Below are positions 6,285 through 6,429 of a stretch of DNA of 6,429 nt, in pieces. The first letter of the stretch is position 1. Each line of letters begins with the position of its first letter. The notes under the pieces were generated by a model. The model was given only the letters and a program-made list of their open reading frames with translations, did not search any database and was not told where the DNA came from. Origin of the DNA: an uncultured Planctomycetaceae bacterium. Its GTDB lineage: Bacteria > Planctomycetota > Planctomycetia > Pirellulales > Pirellulaceae. The stretch spans positions 1 through 6,429 of the forward strand of contig CALBSZ010000534.1 in assembly GCA_937967665.1 (NCBI GenBank), given 5' to 3'. Both the position numbers and the translations under genes were made by a program.

Positions 6285-6414
6285 CGGGACCCGCCTAACC
6301 GGCAGAATCACGACCAACGGAATTCAAATTGTTCTGCCTCCATCTACGACCTACCTTTATGCAGCAACAATCACAGCGGCGCTACCCGCTTACCGCGCGG
6401 CGGCGCCAAAACAA

Positions 6415-6429
6415 ATGGGGAAACCAATG
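6415..6429 (+). other. Possible start of a divergent plus-strand gene at the window edge
   Basis: Two in-frame ATGs occur at 6415 and 6427. GGGGA (6417-6421) lies five bases before the second, a reasonable Shine-Dalgarno spacing, so a gene could begin at 6427. Only one codon is visible, so this rests on the ribosome-site pattern alone. Confidence 0.3.

Larger units (their letters stand above)
6078..6429. other. Upstream/intergenic region without a recognisable gene
   Basis: About 350 bases lie between the receiver start and the window end. I see no reading frame with recognisable protein features on either strand; the plus-strand frame reaching 6183 is the antisense of the receiver gene. The stretch from about 6260 to 6360 is richer in A/T than its surroundings, as expected for a control region. 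It holds a 12-bp palindrome, a weak promoter-like pair, spaced A/T-rich repeats and a small GCGGG-A-CCCGC inverted repeat at 6284-6294. These fit a regulatory region for the minus-strand operon and perhaps a divergent gene to the right. Confidence 0.6.

Noticed and set aside
6327..6356. Plus-strand promoter pair TTGTTC / TACCTT
   Set aside because: Only three of six matches in each box; not better than chance.
1..6429. CRISPR arrays, tRNA/rRNA genes, insertion sequences or phage genes
   Set aside because: No regularly spaced repeats, transposase-like proteins, terminal inverted repeats or RNA-gene patterns were seen.

Overview
The window looks like chromosomal DNA of a planctomycete, probably a Pirellulales-type member of the PVC superphylum. 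The best pointer is the large plus-strand gene at 487-3999. It encodes an exported dehydrogenase-like propeller, HEAT-type helices and a C-terminal CxxCH cytochrome domain, an architecture characteristic of Planctomycetota and Verrucomicrobiota. The DNA is fairly GC-rich, which explains the many long shadow frames. Taxonomy is inferred from protein style only.

Plus strand, 1-3999: the 3' end of a glycoside hydrolase family 88 (unsaturated glucuronyl hydrolase-like) gene is followed after 6 bases by the 1170-residue exported protein. That protein starts with a beta-galactosidase-type jelly-roll (sugar-binding-like) domain. The pair reads as one transcription unit for uronic-acid-containing polysaccharide breakdown plus periplasmic oxidation or electron transfer. 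The substrate is not visible from the sequence.

Convergent intergenic region, 4000-4162: no gene, but several short hairpins. One lies just after the plus-strand stop, one just after the minus-strand stop, and a small perfect stem-loop sits between them.

Minus strand, 6077 down to 4163: a tightly packed three-gene signalling unit. In transcription order it encodes a single-domain CheY-like receiver, a CheX/CheC-family phosphatase-like protein with its S-x3-E-x2-N signature intact, and a 318-residue protein whose C-terminal half looks like a second CheX domain lacking those residues. The last protein also carries two copies of a short N-terminal motif resembling the region that precedes HD-GYP domains. 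The gene junctions are a 2-base gap and a 1-base stop/start overlap, so translation is probably coupled. A plausible reading is a phospho-signalling module: receiver, its phosphatase, and a non-catalytic CheX-like partner or output protein.

Right end, 6078-6429: an upstream region with no convincing gene. It holds a perfect 12-bp palindrome, a spaced A/T-rich direct repeat and a possible divergent plus-strand start codon at the very edge.
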